From contig NZ_CAKRXI010000005.1 of NCBI RefSeq assembly GCF_934424005.1, positions 1-64,000 on the forward strand: DNA of 64,000 nt, read 5' to 3'. This DNA comes from an uncultured Blautia sp. (GTDB lineage Bacteria; Bacillota; Clostridia; Lachnospirales; Lachnospiraceae). Shown here in pieces: positions 25,679 to 35,131 of the stretch. The notes beneath the pieces are model-generated. The model did no database searches, was not told where the DNA came from, and saw nothing but the letters and a program-made list of their open reading frames with translations. The first letter of the stretch is position 1, and every line of letters begins with the position of its first letter. The position numbers were made by a program, and so were the translations under genes.

Positions 25679-25782
25679 CTGTTGCTCCCGCTTTCTTCAC
25701 TGCTGTACTTTTGCTCCGGTAACTTATTTCTTTTATTCTACCATGCTCAGACAGTATAAAGCAATATGGCAAAAAAGTACAC

Positions 25783-25820
25783 AAAAACAGAGCGAAGCCT
25801 TTCGGCTCCGCTCTGTTTTT
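25783..25820 (-). terminator. Terminator of the rhamnose-type ABC operon
   Basis: AAAAACAGAGCG...CGCTCTGTTTTT perfect GC-rich stem with inner GCC/GGC pairs and a TTTC loop, 49 bases after the binding-protein stop. Confidence 0.92.
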
Positions 25821-25868
25821 AAGGATTTATCATATTCAGAAAAACTTTAGCTTCTCCAAACGCGCTGA

Positions 25869-26897
25869 TTAGTACAGTTTAGCGTAGTCAGCTACGTTGT
25901 CTGGTGTGAACTGAAGTGGCTCACCAAGAACGATTTCTGTTCCTTCATCATCAGCTTTTGTGATTGTGAATTCACCCATATCGCCAGCTGTGAATGTTTC
26001 ATCTTCTGCACCAGTGATGTCACCTTTTACAAGTGCCATTGTTGCATATGCGGAAAGTTTTCCAAGGCCTTCCATATCCCACAGATAGAAGTATGGGCAG
26101 GAATGTGCATCGTCATCACCTGTGTACTCCTGCATTTCAGAAGGAAGTCCAAGACCTGTCAGTTTACAAGCAGATTCGTTGTCCTGAAGGTATTTAGCTG
26201 CTGCAGCGATACCAACTGTTGTAGGTGCGCAGATAACTTTCAGATCTGGGTAGTTCTGAAGAAGAGCTGCTGTCTGGTCTGTAGATTTCTGAGGTTCATC
26301 ATCACCATAAGCAACTTCTACAAGTTCCAGTTTGCTGTATTTCTCATCGCCTTCCATGATGGATTTCATAGCGTCGATCCAAGCATTCTGGTTTGCAGAC
26401 TGAGATGTTGCAGAAAGGATAGCGAACTGTCCTTCTCCACCGGAGATGTCAAGAACTGCATCCATAAGAGCCTGTCCAACTGCCTGTGTACCAGCCTGGT
26501 TTACGAATACCTGACGGCTGTCTTTATTCGGAGCGGAGTCGAAAGAAGATACTTTGATTCCAGCGTCCATAGCTTCTTCCAGTTTAGCCTGAAGAGCGTT
26601 AACGTCATTTGCGGAGATGCAGATTGCATCTGGCTGCTGAGAGATCAGGTTGTCAAGAACTTTGATCTGAGCATCTGCTGTTGCAGCTTCCGGGTAAACA
26701 ACATCTACAGTTGCACCTTCAGCTTCTGCTGTTTCTTTGAATGCTTTTGCAGCGATTTCGAAGAATGCGTTACCTGCTGATTTTCCAACCAGTGCGATTT
26801 TCTGTCCGTCCCCAGCTTTGTCAGCTGCCATTACAGGTGCTGCACAGCCAAGTACCATTGCTCCGCAAAGAAGTGCGCTGATAATTTTTTTGTTCAT
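25869..26897 (-). CDS. Rhamnose/autoinducer-2-type ABC substrate-binding protein
   Basis: Extracellular binding protein of 342 residues, closest in feel to the RhaS/LsrB group: IALVGKSAGNAFFEIAAKAF, LISQQPDAICISANDVNAL, VSSFDSAPNKDSRQVFVNQA and ICAPTTVGIAAAAKYL. The N-terminus has a cleavable signal; a possible lipobox (VLGC, Cys18) is followed by an AxA-type site (PVMA-AD), so lipoprotein status is uncertain. It is the last gene of the four-gene transporter operon. L-rhamnose is a plausible ligand but not proven. Confidence 0.88.
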   Translation of the reverse strand: MNKKIISALLCGAMVLGCAAPVMAADKAGDGQKIALVGKSAGNAFFEIAAKAFKETAEAEGATVDVVYPEAATADAQIKVLDNLISQQPDAICISANDVNALQAKLEEAMDAGIKVSSFDSAPNKDSRQVFVNQAGTQAVGQALMDAVLDISGGEGQFAILSATSQSANQNAWIDAMKSIMEGDEKYSKLELVEVAYGDDEPQKSTDQTAALLQNYPDLKVICAPTTVGIAAAAKYLQDNESACKLTGLGLPSEMQEYTGDDDAHSCPYFYLWDMEGLGKLSAYATMALVKGDITGAEDETFTAGDMGEFTITKADDEGTEIVLGEPLQFTPDNVADYAKLY

Positions 26898-26982
26898 TTT
26901 GTTTTCCTCCCTTGGAAATATAGTTTTTTATTTGCAACTGCTCCCCTGCTACAAGAGAGCAGCCACTTACGTTATTAAATAT

Positions 26983-27990
26983 TTAGTTTTTCTTCATGCT
27001 TACTGCTTTTTTAACATTTCCGATGATGTTCGGAAGAGCTACTGCAGCGATCAGAAGTACACCGATGATCAGCAGGATAACCTGTGCATTGACGTTTCTC
27101 TGACCAAGACCTACACGAAGGCATACAATAATAAATGCAGAAATAAATCCACCTGCGATATTACCTTTACCACCTGTAGAGGAAATACCTCCGAATACTG
27201 CCATTGCGATGGCATCCATTTCAAATCCGTTACCGGTTGTTGTATTTGCACCGTATGAAGAAGAAACTAAGAACAGTGCACACAGTCCGGAAACTGTACC
27301 CATGATGGTGTAAATGATGAAACGGATCTTCTGTACATGAACACCTGAGTAATATGCTGTCAGACGGTTTGTACCGATTGCATATACACGACGTCCGAAT
27401 GTGCTCTTGCCTAAGATAACAGCAAAGATCACAGAAAGGATTACTACGAGAAACAGAATGTATGGAACATTTCCGATCTTTCCGCCGATTGCACGGAAAC
27501 CATCGGTGTTGCTTGCAGAAATACTACCGCCGCTTCCAAGAACGATCTCGGAGATACCACGGAAGATGATCTGTGTTGCCAGTGTTACGATCATTGGAGG
27601 CAGTTCCTGGAATTTTGTAAGGATAAATCCGTTAACTGCTCCGCAGATGGTGCCAACACCAAGTGCTGTGATCACAACTACGATAAATGGTGCATTTGTG
27701 TTGCACACGATACAGCTCATTGTTGCAGAAAGGCAAACGATCGCACCTACAGAGATATCGATCTCGCCAAGTACCAGGATGTATGCCATCGGCAGCATCA
27801 TGAATACTTCTGCCAGATAAACCGGCATCTGACGAAGCAGACTGCTCAGGTTATAATATTCAGAAAACATTGCACAGAAAATATTGACTGCAATAAACAG
27901 CAGGACCAATATTCCTTCCCAGGAGAAGATCATTTTCTTCACTGGGCTCTCCGGTACATTATTAATACTTCTTCCAGATTTTCCAGCCAT
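26983..27990 (-). CDS. Sugar ABC transporter permease (RhaQ/RbsC family)
   Basis: Permease of 335 residues with the family motif ILVLGEIDISVGAIVCLSAT and FGGISSTGGKGNIAG. About nine to ten membrane helices. It starts two bases after the preceding permease stop, so the two probably form a heterodimeric channel, as in RhaP-RhaQ. It is followed by the binding-protein gene. Confidence 0.92.
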   Translation of the reverse strand: MAGKSGRSINNVPESPVKKMIFSWEGILVLLFIAVNIFCAMFSEYYNLSSLLRQMPVYLAEVFMMLPMAYILVLGEIDISVGAIVCLSATMSCIVCNTNAPFIVVVITALGVGTICGAVNGFILTKFQELPPMIVTLATQIIFRGISEIVLGSGGSISASNTDGFRAIGGKIGNVPYILFLVVILSVIFAVILGKSTFGRRVYAIGTNRLTAYYSGVHVQKIRFIIYTIMGTVSGLCALFLVSSSYGANTTTGNGFEMDAIAMAVFGGISSTGGKGNIAGGFISAFIIVCLRVGLGQRNVNAQVILLIIGVLLIAAVALPNIIGNVKKAVSMKKN

Positions 27991-27992
27991 GA

Positions 27993-28988
27993 TTACATCT
28001 CCCTTCCTTTCAGTGCATTCTTATCAGCGATACGCTGCAGGATTACGTTCATTACTACTACGACGAGGATGATAATACCCTTGATGGTATTCAGCCATAA
28101 CTGGTTGAAGAATGGAATCAGCGGAAGTGCTTTTGCAATTGTTGCAAGGATCAGGGATCCAAGTAAAGCACCGATTACGGTACCACGTCCACCGCTCATG
28201 CTTACACCACCAATAACGCAGGCTGCGATAACATCCATCTCACCGCCATACTGCATATCCGGCATTGCGGATGCATATACAGAAACCTGAAGAGCTCCGC
28301 CAAGACCTGCCAGAAGACCCATGATCGTATAAACAAGAAGTTTGATATTCTTTACGTTGATACCGGATACTTCTGCTGCACTCGGGTTACTACCTACTGC
28401 ATAGATCATACGACCTGTTCTGGTCCATTTCATAAACCAGAAGAAGAATACATAGCATACAATGATTACCCAGATGACTGCATTCAGTCCAAGGAATTTT
28501 GTTGTTGCAAAATTCTTAAAGTTACCAAGTGCTGCTGCACTTGCCCATTCACCACCGTGAGATACCTGATAACCAAGTGCACGGTAGATATACATAAAGC
28601 CCATGGTTGCAATGATCGGAGGAACATCTGCTCTGGAAATGATCAGACCAACAACTGCTCCACATACGATACCGATTGCGATTGCGATCACGAATGCGAG
28701 GAATGTGCTGGAGATATGTTCATATTTCAGAAGCATACCAATGCTCATACCGGAAAGTGCAAGTGTTGACATGATGGAAATATCGATTCCGCCAACAAGC
28801 ATTACACACAGCATACCAAGTGACATTACCATTGTTACTGCATTGTTTTTCAGCATATCCATCAGTGACTTAGGAGTCAGGAATGATGGGTTGATTGCTG
28901 TAATGATTACAAAAAGAACGATCAGGACAACTGCAAGCAGTGCTTCACGGGAGCCTGTAATCTTCTTCATGACTGATTTCTTTTCCAT
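27993..28988 (-). CDS. Sugar ABC transporter permease (RhaP/RbsC family)
   Basis: Permease of 331 residues: SLGMLCVMLVGGIDISIMST, then VIGGVSMSGGRGTVIGALLG. Its start codon overlaps the ATPase stop by one base (TAATG), showing translational coupling. It pairs with the next permease. Confidence 0.92.
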   Translation of the reverse strand: MEKKSVMKKITGSREALLAVVLIVLFVIITAINPSFLTPKSLMDMLKNNAVTMVMSLGMLCVMLVGGIDISIMSTLALSGMSIGMLLKYEHISSTFLAFVIAIAIGIVCGAVVGLIISRADVPPIIATMGFMYIYRALGYQVSHGGEWASAAALGNFKNFATTKFLGLNAVIWVIIVCYVFFFWFMKWTRTGRMIYAVGSNPSAAEVSGINVKNIKLLVYTIMGLLAGLGGALQVSVYASAMPDMQYGGEMDVIAACVIGGVSMSGGRGTVIGALLGSLILATIAKALPLIPFFNQLWLNTIKGIIILVVVVMNVILQRIADKNALKGREM

Positions 28989-30493
28989 TATTCAGCACCC
29001 CCTGTATGTCCTTTTTCCATTGCGAGTTCAAGGATTCTTTCCTGTGTAGCTTCGCCACGGTTCAGCTCGCCGGTCTTACGTCCGTTGCACATAACAACGA
29101 TACGGTCTGCCATGCCAAGAATTTCTGGCATTTCGGAAGAAATCAGGATGATCGCATAACCTTTCTTTGCAAGGTCGCCCATGATCGCATAGATTTCAGC
29201 TTTTGCACCTACGTCTACACCTTTGGTAGGCTCATCCATGATAACAACTTTCATTTCCTGGCTTAACGCCTTGGCAACAACAACTTTCTGCTGGTTACCA
29301 CCGGAAAGAGAGCTTGCCGGCTGGAAGATATCAACTGCCTTTGTATCAACTTCTTCAAGAAGTTTTTTGGCAAGATCACGTTCTGTCTTTTCATCATTGA
29401 TACCACTCTTCGCATATTTGCTGATGGTAGGAAGTGTTACGTTTCTTCCAAGTCCCCAGCTCATGATCAGACCTTCTTTCTGACGGTCTTCCGGAAGAAG
29501 AATAATACCTTTTTCCATTGCATCGGATGGACGTTTGATATGAACTTCTTTGCCTTCCAGGTAAACTTTACCGGAATCCGGCTGTGTGATACCACAGACA
29601 GCTTCTACTGTTTCTGTACGTCCTGCACCTACCAGACCGGTAAGTCCAAGGATTTCACCGGCACGAACTGCAAAAGATACATCTTTGAAATAACCTGTTC
29701 TGGAAAGATTTTCAACCCTGAGCATCTCATCTCCCAGTTTCACTTCCGGTTTCGGGAACAGGTCTTTGATCTCACGACCAACCATTGCTTTGATCAGATC
29801 TGCATTTGTAATTCCATCTACATCGTAAGTTCCAATGTACTGGGAATCACGGAATACAGTAACTCTGCTTGCCAGACGATACATATCCTCAAAACGGTGA
29901 GAAATGAAGATAATGGAAACTCCGTCAGCTTTTAATTTATCAACCAGTGTGTAAAGTTTTTCAGATTCGGATCTTGTCAGTGCTGCAGTAGGCTCATCAA
30001 GAATGATGATTCTTGCATTGGTGGACATTGCTTTTGCAATCTCTACCATCTGCTGCTGAGCAACACTTAAGGTACCCATTTCTGCTGTTGCATCAAAATC
30101 TGCATCCAGCTGTTTCAGAAGTTTGTTTGCTTCTGTGTTCATGGCTTTCCACTGGATCATTCTGTTTTTGATGATCTCATGTCCCATGAAAATATTTTCT
30201 GCAACGGTCAGATGCGGATAAGATGTCGGATGCTGATATACGGCTGCGATACCTGCGGCCTGTGCATCTTTCGGTCCTTTGAAATCCACCTTCTGTCCAT
30301 TTAAGAACATCTCGCCTTCTTCTGCCTTATGTACACCGGTAATTACTTTAATAAATGTAGATTTACCAGCACCGTTTTCACCCATAAGTGCGTGAACTTC
30401 GCCAGGTTTTAACTGAAACTGTACATTGTTCAGTGCCTTAACGCCCGGGAAAATCTTTGTTATGCCTTTAAGTTCAAGAACATATTCAGACAC
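28988..30493 (-). CDS. Sugar ABC transporter ATP-binding protein (RhaT/RbsA type)
   Basis: Tandem-NBD ATPase of 501 residues. Domain 1: GENGAGKST, LSVAQQQMVEIAKAM, IIILDEPTAAL. Domain 2: GLVGAGRTE, SLSGGNQQKVVVAKAL, VIMDEPTKGVDVG. The start is a GTG at 30493, eight bases after GGGAGG; the in-frame upstream ATG lies close to the promoter and lacks a ribosome site. First gene of the operon, directly behind the box-containing promoter. Confidence 0.93.
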   Translation of the reverse strand: MSEYVLELKGITKIFPGVKALNNVQFQLKPGEVHALMGENGAGKSTFIKVITGVHKAEEGEMFLNGQKVDFKGPKDAQAAGIAAVYQHPTSYPHLTVAENIFMGHEIIKNRMIQWKAMNTEANKLLKQLDADFDATAEMGTLSVAQQQMVEIAKAMSTNARIIILDEPTAALTRSESEKLYTLVDKLKADGVSIIFISHRFEDMYRLASRVTVFRDSQYIGTYDVDGITNADLIKAMVGREIKDLFPKPEVKLGDEMLRVENLSRTGYFKDVSFAVRAGEILGLTGLVGAGRTETVEAVCGITQPDSGKVYLEGKEVHIKRPSDAMEKGIILLPEDRQKEGLIMSWGLGRNVTLPTISKYAKSGINDEKTERDLAKKLLEEVDTKAVDIFQPASSLSGGNQQKVVVAKALSQEMKVVIMDEPTKGVDVGAKAEIYAIMGDLAKKGYAIILISSEMPEILGMADRIVVMCNGRKTGELNRGEATQERILELAMEKGHTGGAE

Positions 30494-30526
30494 GGCTCTT
30501 TCCTCCCTTTTCTTAAATCTGTTATT

Positions 30527-30614
30527 ATTATAACAATAAAACTTTCTATCCAAAACAGGAAAATATTTCGAATCGGGGTAAAATATTTTCCTGTTAATGG
30601 GTAATATTTTCCAG
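30527..30614 (-). promoter_or_regulatory. Promoter with repeated activator-like boxes for the rhamnose-type ABC operon
   Basis: Minus strand TATAAT at 30532-30527; the base positions for a -35 hold only TTTTGG. Immediately upstream come CAGGAAAATATTT (30556-30568), its exact reverse complement AAATATTTTCCTG (30581-30593) and a third copy AATATTTTCCAG (30603-30614). Repeated half-sites beside a poor -35 are typical of AraC-activated promoters; the binder is inferred. Confidence 0.65.
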
Positions 30615-30673
30615 TTATCTTCCCAAAACAGGCACTGTCATTGGTAACTGTTCACAGCAAGCCTTCCCTGACA

Positions 30674-30702
30674 TTGACATGAGTTTTTGCATTTGTTATA
30701 GT
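30674..30702 (+). promoter_or_regulatory. Promoter of the surface-polymer genes
   Basis: Perfect TTGACA (30674-30679), 17 bases, TATAGT (30697-30702), about 37 bases before the ATG at 30739. The longer frame opening at 30679 would start inside this promoter. Confidence 0.8.
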
Positions 30703-30738
30703 TACTATATATTTATTACTGAAGGGAATTCGTGCAAA

Positions 30739-33147
30739 ATGAGCTTTCTTGGCAAAGTAAAAAAGAAACTGCGAAACGGCAGCTGGTATCCTTTTTACAA
30801 TACATTCTATGAAAAAAATAATCTGGATCCCCATATGATCCTGCTGGAATCCAGAAGTGGCAAAGCTCTGGAGAGTAATATTCTTTCCTTATTAAAAGAG
30901 CTCTGTCAGGAACCATATTGCAGCTTCACACTTGTACTGTCTGTACATCGTGACTCTGAAAATGAAATAAAAGAGAAACTCCAGAAGAACTCCATTCAGG
31001 GAGTTCATTTTGTGCGCACCGGTTCTGTTGCTTATTACCGCGCCCTCAGCCGTGCCGGCTATCTTGTGAATGATACCTCATTCCCGGGACGTTTTATAAA
31101 AAAAGAAGGTCAGATCTACCTGAATACCTGGCATGGCACACCTCTTAAGAAGATGGGACGTGACAATCGTCCTGAGATGGTAACCATGGGAAATGTACAG
31201 CGGAATCTGCTGGATTCTGATTATCTGGTATTTCCCAACCAGTTTATGGAAGAAAAAATGTCCGGAGCCTATATGCTGGACAGTCTGTACCGTGGAACCG
31301 TTCTTCGCGAGGGTTACCCACGTAACGACATCTTTCGGCAGCCAGCAAATCTCCACTTAAAAGAGCAGGTCGGACTGCAGGACAAAAAACTGCTTGCCTA
31401 CCTTCCGACTTTCCGTGGTAATTTTAATGCTCTGGACGATCAGGGATATATGCAAACGCTCTCTCAAAATCTTTCTCTGTGGGATTCCCAGCTGAATGAG
31501 GATGAGATTCTTCTTATTAAATTGCATCCGTTCCTTCATGGTCTGGAAGATTTTTCCGGTTATCATCATATTCTGCCATTTCCGGCATCCTGGGATACTT
31601 ATGAGGGATTGAGTGTCTGTGATACGCTGATCACGGATTATTCCAGCGTATTTTATGATTATGCCAACTCCGGCAAAAAAATCATTCTTTTTGCCTATGA
31701 CCGCAAAGAATATGAAAGTTCCCGTGGTATGTATGAAGAAATTGATTCCTATCCTTTTGATTATACAGAAAAAGCAGAGGAGGTCATTCCATTTGCACAC
31801 CGCTCCGGCGGCACACCAGACGATGCTTTTATGCAAAAATATGCCAGCTATGAAGACGGACATGGTGCCAAAAAGATCTGTCGTCAGGTCTTTCTTCATG
31901 AGGACTGTTGCCGTAAATACCGATATCATGGCAATGGCAGAAAAAATGTTCTGATCTACGCAGGAGACCTGGATCTCAACGGCATTACAACTGTCCTGTA
32001 TTCCCAGCTTCATGCACTGGATCTTACCCGTTATAATTATTTTATTTCTTTCCGTTCACTGTATGTAAAAGATCATCCCGAAAGGATGGAACGCCTTCCG
32101 GATGGCGTGGGAATCTATCCACTGGCGAGTGAAATGAATATGGATCTGCTGACAATGGCTGCCCAGCTTCTGAAACTGAAAGGCCATGCCGGCTCCTGGT
32201 CCGAACGCCGACTGCATACCGCTTACAGACGCGAATGGAAAAAACATTTCGGAAATACCGAATTTGCCTGTGTAATTCATTATAACGGCTACGAAGCCTA
32301 TACAACTGCACTTCTTGAAGAGGCACCATGCCCGCGAAGTATCTGGGTTCACAATGATATGGCAAGAGAAGTTCATCTGAAAGGCAATATGAACCCTCAT
32401 CTTCTGAAAGAGGCATATCACACTTATGACCATATTGTGCCAGTGAGCGAAGATCTTATCCAGCCTGTTGTCAGGGAATTCAGTGCTGACCGTTCCAGAA
32501 TCACGGTCATACACAACTGTCACGATTTTCAGAGTGTACTGGAGCGAAGCCTTGCTCCCGTTGCATTCAATGAAGATACACTATCCAATGTTTCTCTGGA
32601 ATCACTACAGTCTGTACTTGATTCTGACGTTCCAAAATTTATCAGCATCGGTCGTTTTTCACCTGAGAAGGGACACAAACGACTTCTGGATGCTTTTGAA
32701 CAATACTGGAAGGATCACCCGGACACCTGGTTGATCATCATCGGTGGTGTTGGTAATCTCTACGATGAAACGCTGGCTCATGCCAGGACTCTGTGCGCAT
32801 CAGATCATATCATCCTGATCCGTGCAGTCACCAATCCTATGCCCATTCTGAAACGCTGTGATCTGTTCCTTCTTTCTTCTTATTATGAAGGCCAGGGAAT
32901 CGTTCTTATGGAAGCGGCAACACTCGGTATCCCTGTAATGGCCTGCGACGTAAGCGGATGTCACAGTTTTCTGAAAGAATACGGTGGGCTTTTGCTCGAA
33001 GATTCAGAAGCCGGACTCCTGCACGGCATGCAGTTATTCGCAGAAGGAAAAGTTCTCCCACTGCATATCGATGCCGAATGCATTAACCGTACCTCAGCCG
33101 CCCAGGTAGAGTCTTTGATTGCCGGTGATATCTCGTCCAAAAACTGA
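30739..33147 (+). CDS. CDP-glycerol glycerophosphotransferase fused to a GT4-type glycosyltransferase
   Basis: 802-residue two-domain enzyme. Residues about 50-395 form a TagB/TagF-like glycerophosphotransferase: LNTWHGTPLKKMGRD (catalytic histidine), REGYPRNDIF, LIKLHPFLHG and LITDYSSVFYDYAN. Residues about 410-800 form a GT-B retaining transferase: LIYAGDLDLNGITTVLYSQL, FISIGRFSPEKGHKRLLDAF and YYEGQGIVLMEAATLGIPVM. It probably builds a wall teichoic acid-like or other polyol-phosphate surface glycan on the cytoplasmic membrane face. ATG at 30739 lies downstream of a consensus promoter. First of three linked polymer genes. Confidence 0.9.
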   Translation: MSFLGKVKKKLRNGSWYPFYNTFYEKNNLDPHMILLESRSGKALESNILSLLKELCQEPYCSFTLVLSVHRDSENEIKEKLQKNSIQGVHFVRTGSVAYYRALSRAGYLVNDTSFPGRFIKKEGQIYLNTWHGTPLKKMGRDNRPEMVTMGNVQRNLLDSDYLVFPNQFMEEKMSGAYMLDSLYRGTVLREGYPRNDIFRQPANLHLKEQVGLQDKKLLAYLPTFRGNFNALDDQGYMQTLSQNLSLWDSQLNEDEILLIKLHPFLHGLEDFSGYHHILPFPASWDTYEGLSVCDTLITDYSSVFYDYANSGKKIILFAYDRKEYESSRGMYEEIDSYPFDYTEKAEEVIPFAHRSGGTPDDAFMQKYASYEDGHGAKKICRQVFLHEDCCRKYRYHGNGRKNVLIYAGDLDLNGITTVLYSQLHALDLTRYNYFISFRSLYVKDHPERMERLPDGVGIYPLASEMNMDLLTMAAQLLKLKGHAGSWSERRLHTAYRREWKKHFGNTEFACVIHYNGYEAYTTALLEEAPCPRSIWVHNDMAREVHLKGNMNPHLLKEAYHTYDHIVPVSEDLIQPVVREFSADRSRITVIHNCHDFQSVLERSLAPVAFNEDTLSNVSLESLQSVLDSDVPKFISIGRFSPEKGHKRLLDAFEQYWKDHPDTWLIIIGGVGNLYDETLAHARTLCASDHIILIRAVTNPMPILKRCDLFLLSSYYEGQGIVLMEAATLGIPVMACDVSGCHSFLKEYGGLLLEDSEAGLLHGMQLFAEGKVLPLHIDAECINRTSAAQVESLIAGDISSKN

Positions 33148-33159
33148 AAGGAACTTTTT

Positions 33160-33909
33160 ATGACAACAAATAAACCTCTGATTTCAGTTATCATGCCAGT
33201 CTATAATGGTGGCTTTACCATCAGACAGGCGGTGGAATCTGTTTTCTGCCAGAATATTCCTCTGGAACTGCTGGTCATTGACGACGGTTCCACGGACCAG
33301 ACTTCAGAAGTACTGTCCGTTTACCAGAATCGTCCAGATTTCCATTATCTGAAAAATCCACATAATATTGGAGCTGCAGCCTCCCGTAACCGGGGTGTTC
33401 AGGAAGCTCACGGACAGTATGTCGCATTCCTTGACGCAGATGACTGGTGGGAAAACGGCAAACTGCAGATTCAGTTGGATACTCTTCGTGAAACAGGTCG
33501 TGTACTCTGTTCTACCGGAAGAGAACTTATGAACTACGATGGAACTCCTGCCGGCAAATATATCCCGGTGAAGGAAACAGTCTCTTACAGGGATCTTCTG
33601 AAACATAACAGTATCAACTGTTCTTCTGTTCTCCTGTTGAGAGATGTCGCTGCTGAATTCCCGATGGAACACGATGACAGCCATGAAGATTATCTTACAT
33701 GGCTTAAGATTTTGCGCAAATACGGTCCCGCTGCCGGCATTGACCGCCCGCTTCTTAAATATCGTATGAGCAAAACCAGCAAATCCGGAGACAAAAAGAA
33801 ATCTGCCATTATGACTTATAAAGTATATCGTTATATGGGCTACAGCCACATGCGCTGTATTCTGTATTTTATTTCCTATGCCATACATGGATTCTGGAAA
33901 TACCGCTGA
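33160..33909 (+). CDS. Glycosyltransferase family 2 protein
   Basis: Inverting GT-A transferase of 249 residues using a nucleotide sugar. ISVIMPVYNGGFTIRQAVES and LLVIDDGSTDQTSEVL start the fold, and VAFLDADDWWENGKL holds the metal-binding DxD. The substrate and acceptor are unknown. It lies 12 bases after the fusion gene and 36 bases before the second glycerophosphotransferase, so it likely decorates the same polymer. A short hydrophobic C-terminus (MRCILYFISYAIHGFW) may contact the membrane. Confidence 0.92.
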   Translation: MTTNKPLISVIMPVYNGGFTIRQAVESVFCQNIPLELLVIDDGSTDQTSEVLSVYQNRPDFHYLKNPHNIGAAASRNRGVQEAHGQYVAFLDADDWWENGKLQIQLDTLRETGRVLCSTGRELMNYDGTPAGKYIPVKETVSYRDLLKHNSINCSSVLLLRDVAAEFPMEHDDSHEDYLTWLKILRKYGPAAGIDRPLLKYRMSKTSKSGDKKKSAIMTYKVYRYMGYSHMRCILYFISYAIHGFWKYR

Positions 33910-33945
33910 TACTGTATCATTTTAACTGGAAAGGACATAGCAACC

Positions 33946-35094
33946 ATGGGAAAAGCCAAAAATCTGCTGTTCACAGCATGCCTGGAACATTTTGGACAGA
34001 TCCGTCCAGATTCTCATATCTGGCTGTTTTCTTCTACAGATAACAGTCATTACAATTATAATTCCCGTTATCTTTTTGAATACGTAAAAGAAAATCTTCC
34101 GGAGATCACCCCTCTTTTCGTGATCAATGATCCGAAGCTTCGAAACAGTCTTTCCACTAAATATGGAAAACAGTATTTTATCGAAACAGAAAGTATACAG
34201 GGTATTCGTCAGGCACTGTCAGCCGGTGTATGGTTTACATCTGCCGGGCTTCCTGCCTATGGGACCGGTCTTCACAAAAAGAGACTGATCATCAATCTCT
34301 GGCATGGAGTTCCACTGAAGAAAATTGCTCTTCTGGATCCTAATCTCAAAAAAGCTGCACGTATTTATTTTAAAAAGATTTTCTCTGAGAACTATACCTG
34401 TATCCTGACAACATCTCATGAACTGATTCCCCTTATGGCCAGAAGTTTTGCTGTTTCTGAAGACAAAATCAAGGTCTGGGGACAGCCTCGAAACGATGGG
34501 ATGTTCCAAAAAAATGACTGCCGTAAAATTTTAAGCCAGCTGTTTCCGGATCTTCCGGAATATACAAAGACTGTGCTTTATGCCCCAACTTTCCGCGATT
34601 ATGGACAGGTTCAGCTGTTTCCGTTTAAAGATTTTGATCAGAAACAGCTGGAGGCATTTCTTGAGGAAAAAAACATGTTGTTTTTTATACGGACTCATGT
34701 TGCCGAACAGGGTTCTGCTGCTCCATATCTTGGAAAAAGAATTCGTTTTCTTGGAAACGAACAGGCTGAAGATGTCACCGGTATTCTGAATATCTTTGAC
34801 TGCCTGATCACCGATTATTCCAGTATTTACATTGATTATCTTCTCACTGACAAACCAATGATATTTCTTCCGTACGACCGTCAGCAGTACCTTGACGGAC
34901 GCGGCATGAATTTTGATTATGATGACGTAACCCCTGGTCCGAAGCCCGAAACATTCAACGACTTTCTGGATGCCCTCTCTCCAAAAGAGGATTTCTGGAA
35001 ATCTGAGCGGACACGGGTAAACCGGCTTTTTAATGAAATTCAGCATCCCTGTGCTGCTGATATCTGTAACAAGGTTCTGAAAATGATTCGGTAA
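33946..35094 (+). CDS. CDP-glycerol glycerophosphotransferase family protein
   Basis: 382-residue TagB/TagF-type transferase: INLWHGVPLKKIALLDP (catalytic histidine), VWGQPRNDGMF, YAPTFRDYGQVQLFPF, FIRTHVAEQG, CLITDYSSIYIDYL and KPMIFLPYDRQQYLDGRG. It moves glycerol- or ribitol-phosphate from CDP-alditol to a glycan primer or chain. With the fusion gene upstream it gives the locus two such domains, as in primer-plus-polymerase pairs. CDP-glycerol synthesis genes are not in the window. Confidence 0.9.
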   Translation: MGKAKNLLFTACLEHFGQIRPDSHIWLFSSTDNSHYNYNSRYLFEYVKENLPEITPLFVINDPKLRNSLSTKYGKQYFIETESIQGIRQALSAGVWFTSAGLPAYGTGLHKKRLIINLWHGVPLKKIALLDPNLKKAARIYFKKIFSENYTCILTTSHELIPLMARSFAVSEDKIKVWGQPRNDGMFQKNDCRKILSQLFPDLPEYTKTVLYAPTFRDYGQVQLFPFKDFDQKQLEAFLEEKNMLFFIRTHVAEQGSAAPYLGKRIRFLGNEQAEDVTGILNIFDCLITDYSSIYIDYLLTDKPMIFLPYDRQQYLDGRGMNFDYDDVTPGPKPETFNDFLDALSPKEDFWKSERTRVNRLFNEIQHPCAADICNKVLKMIR

Positions 35095-35131
35095 CTTTAA
35101 TCTTTACTGCACCAATACTAAGGAGAATCAT

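Noticed and set aside
30679..30738. Upstream 20-codon extension of the glycerophosphotransferase fusion
   Set aside because: Its ATG lies at the end of a perfect TTGACA box whose TATAGT partner is downstream, so it would not be in the transcript.
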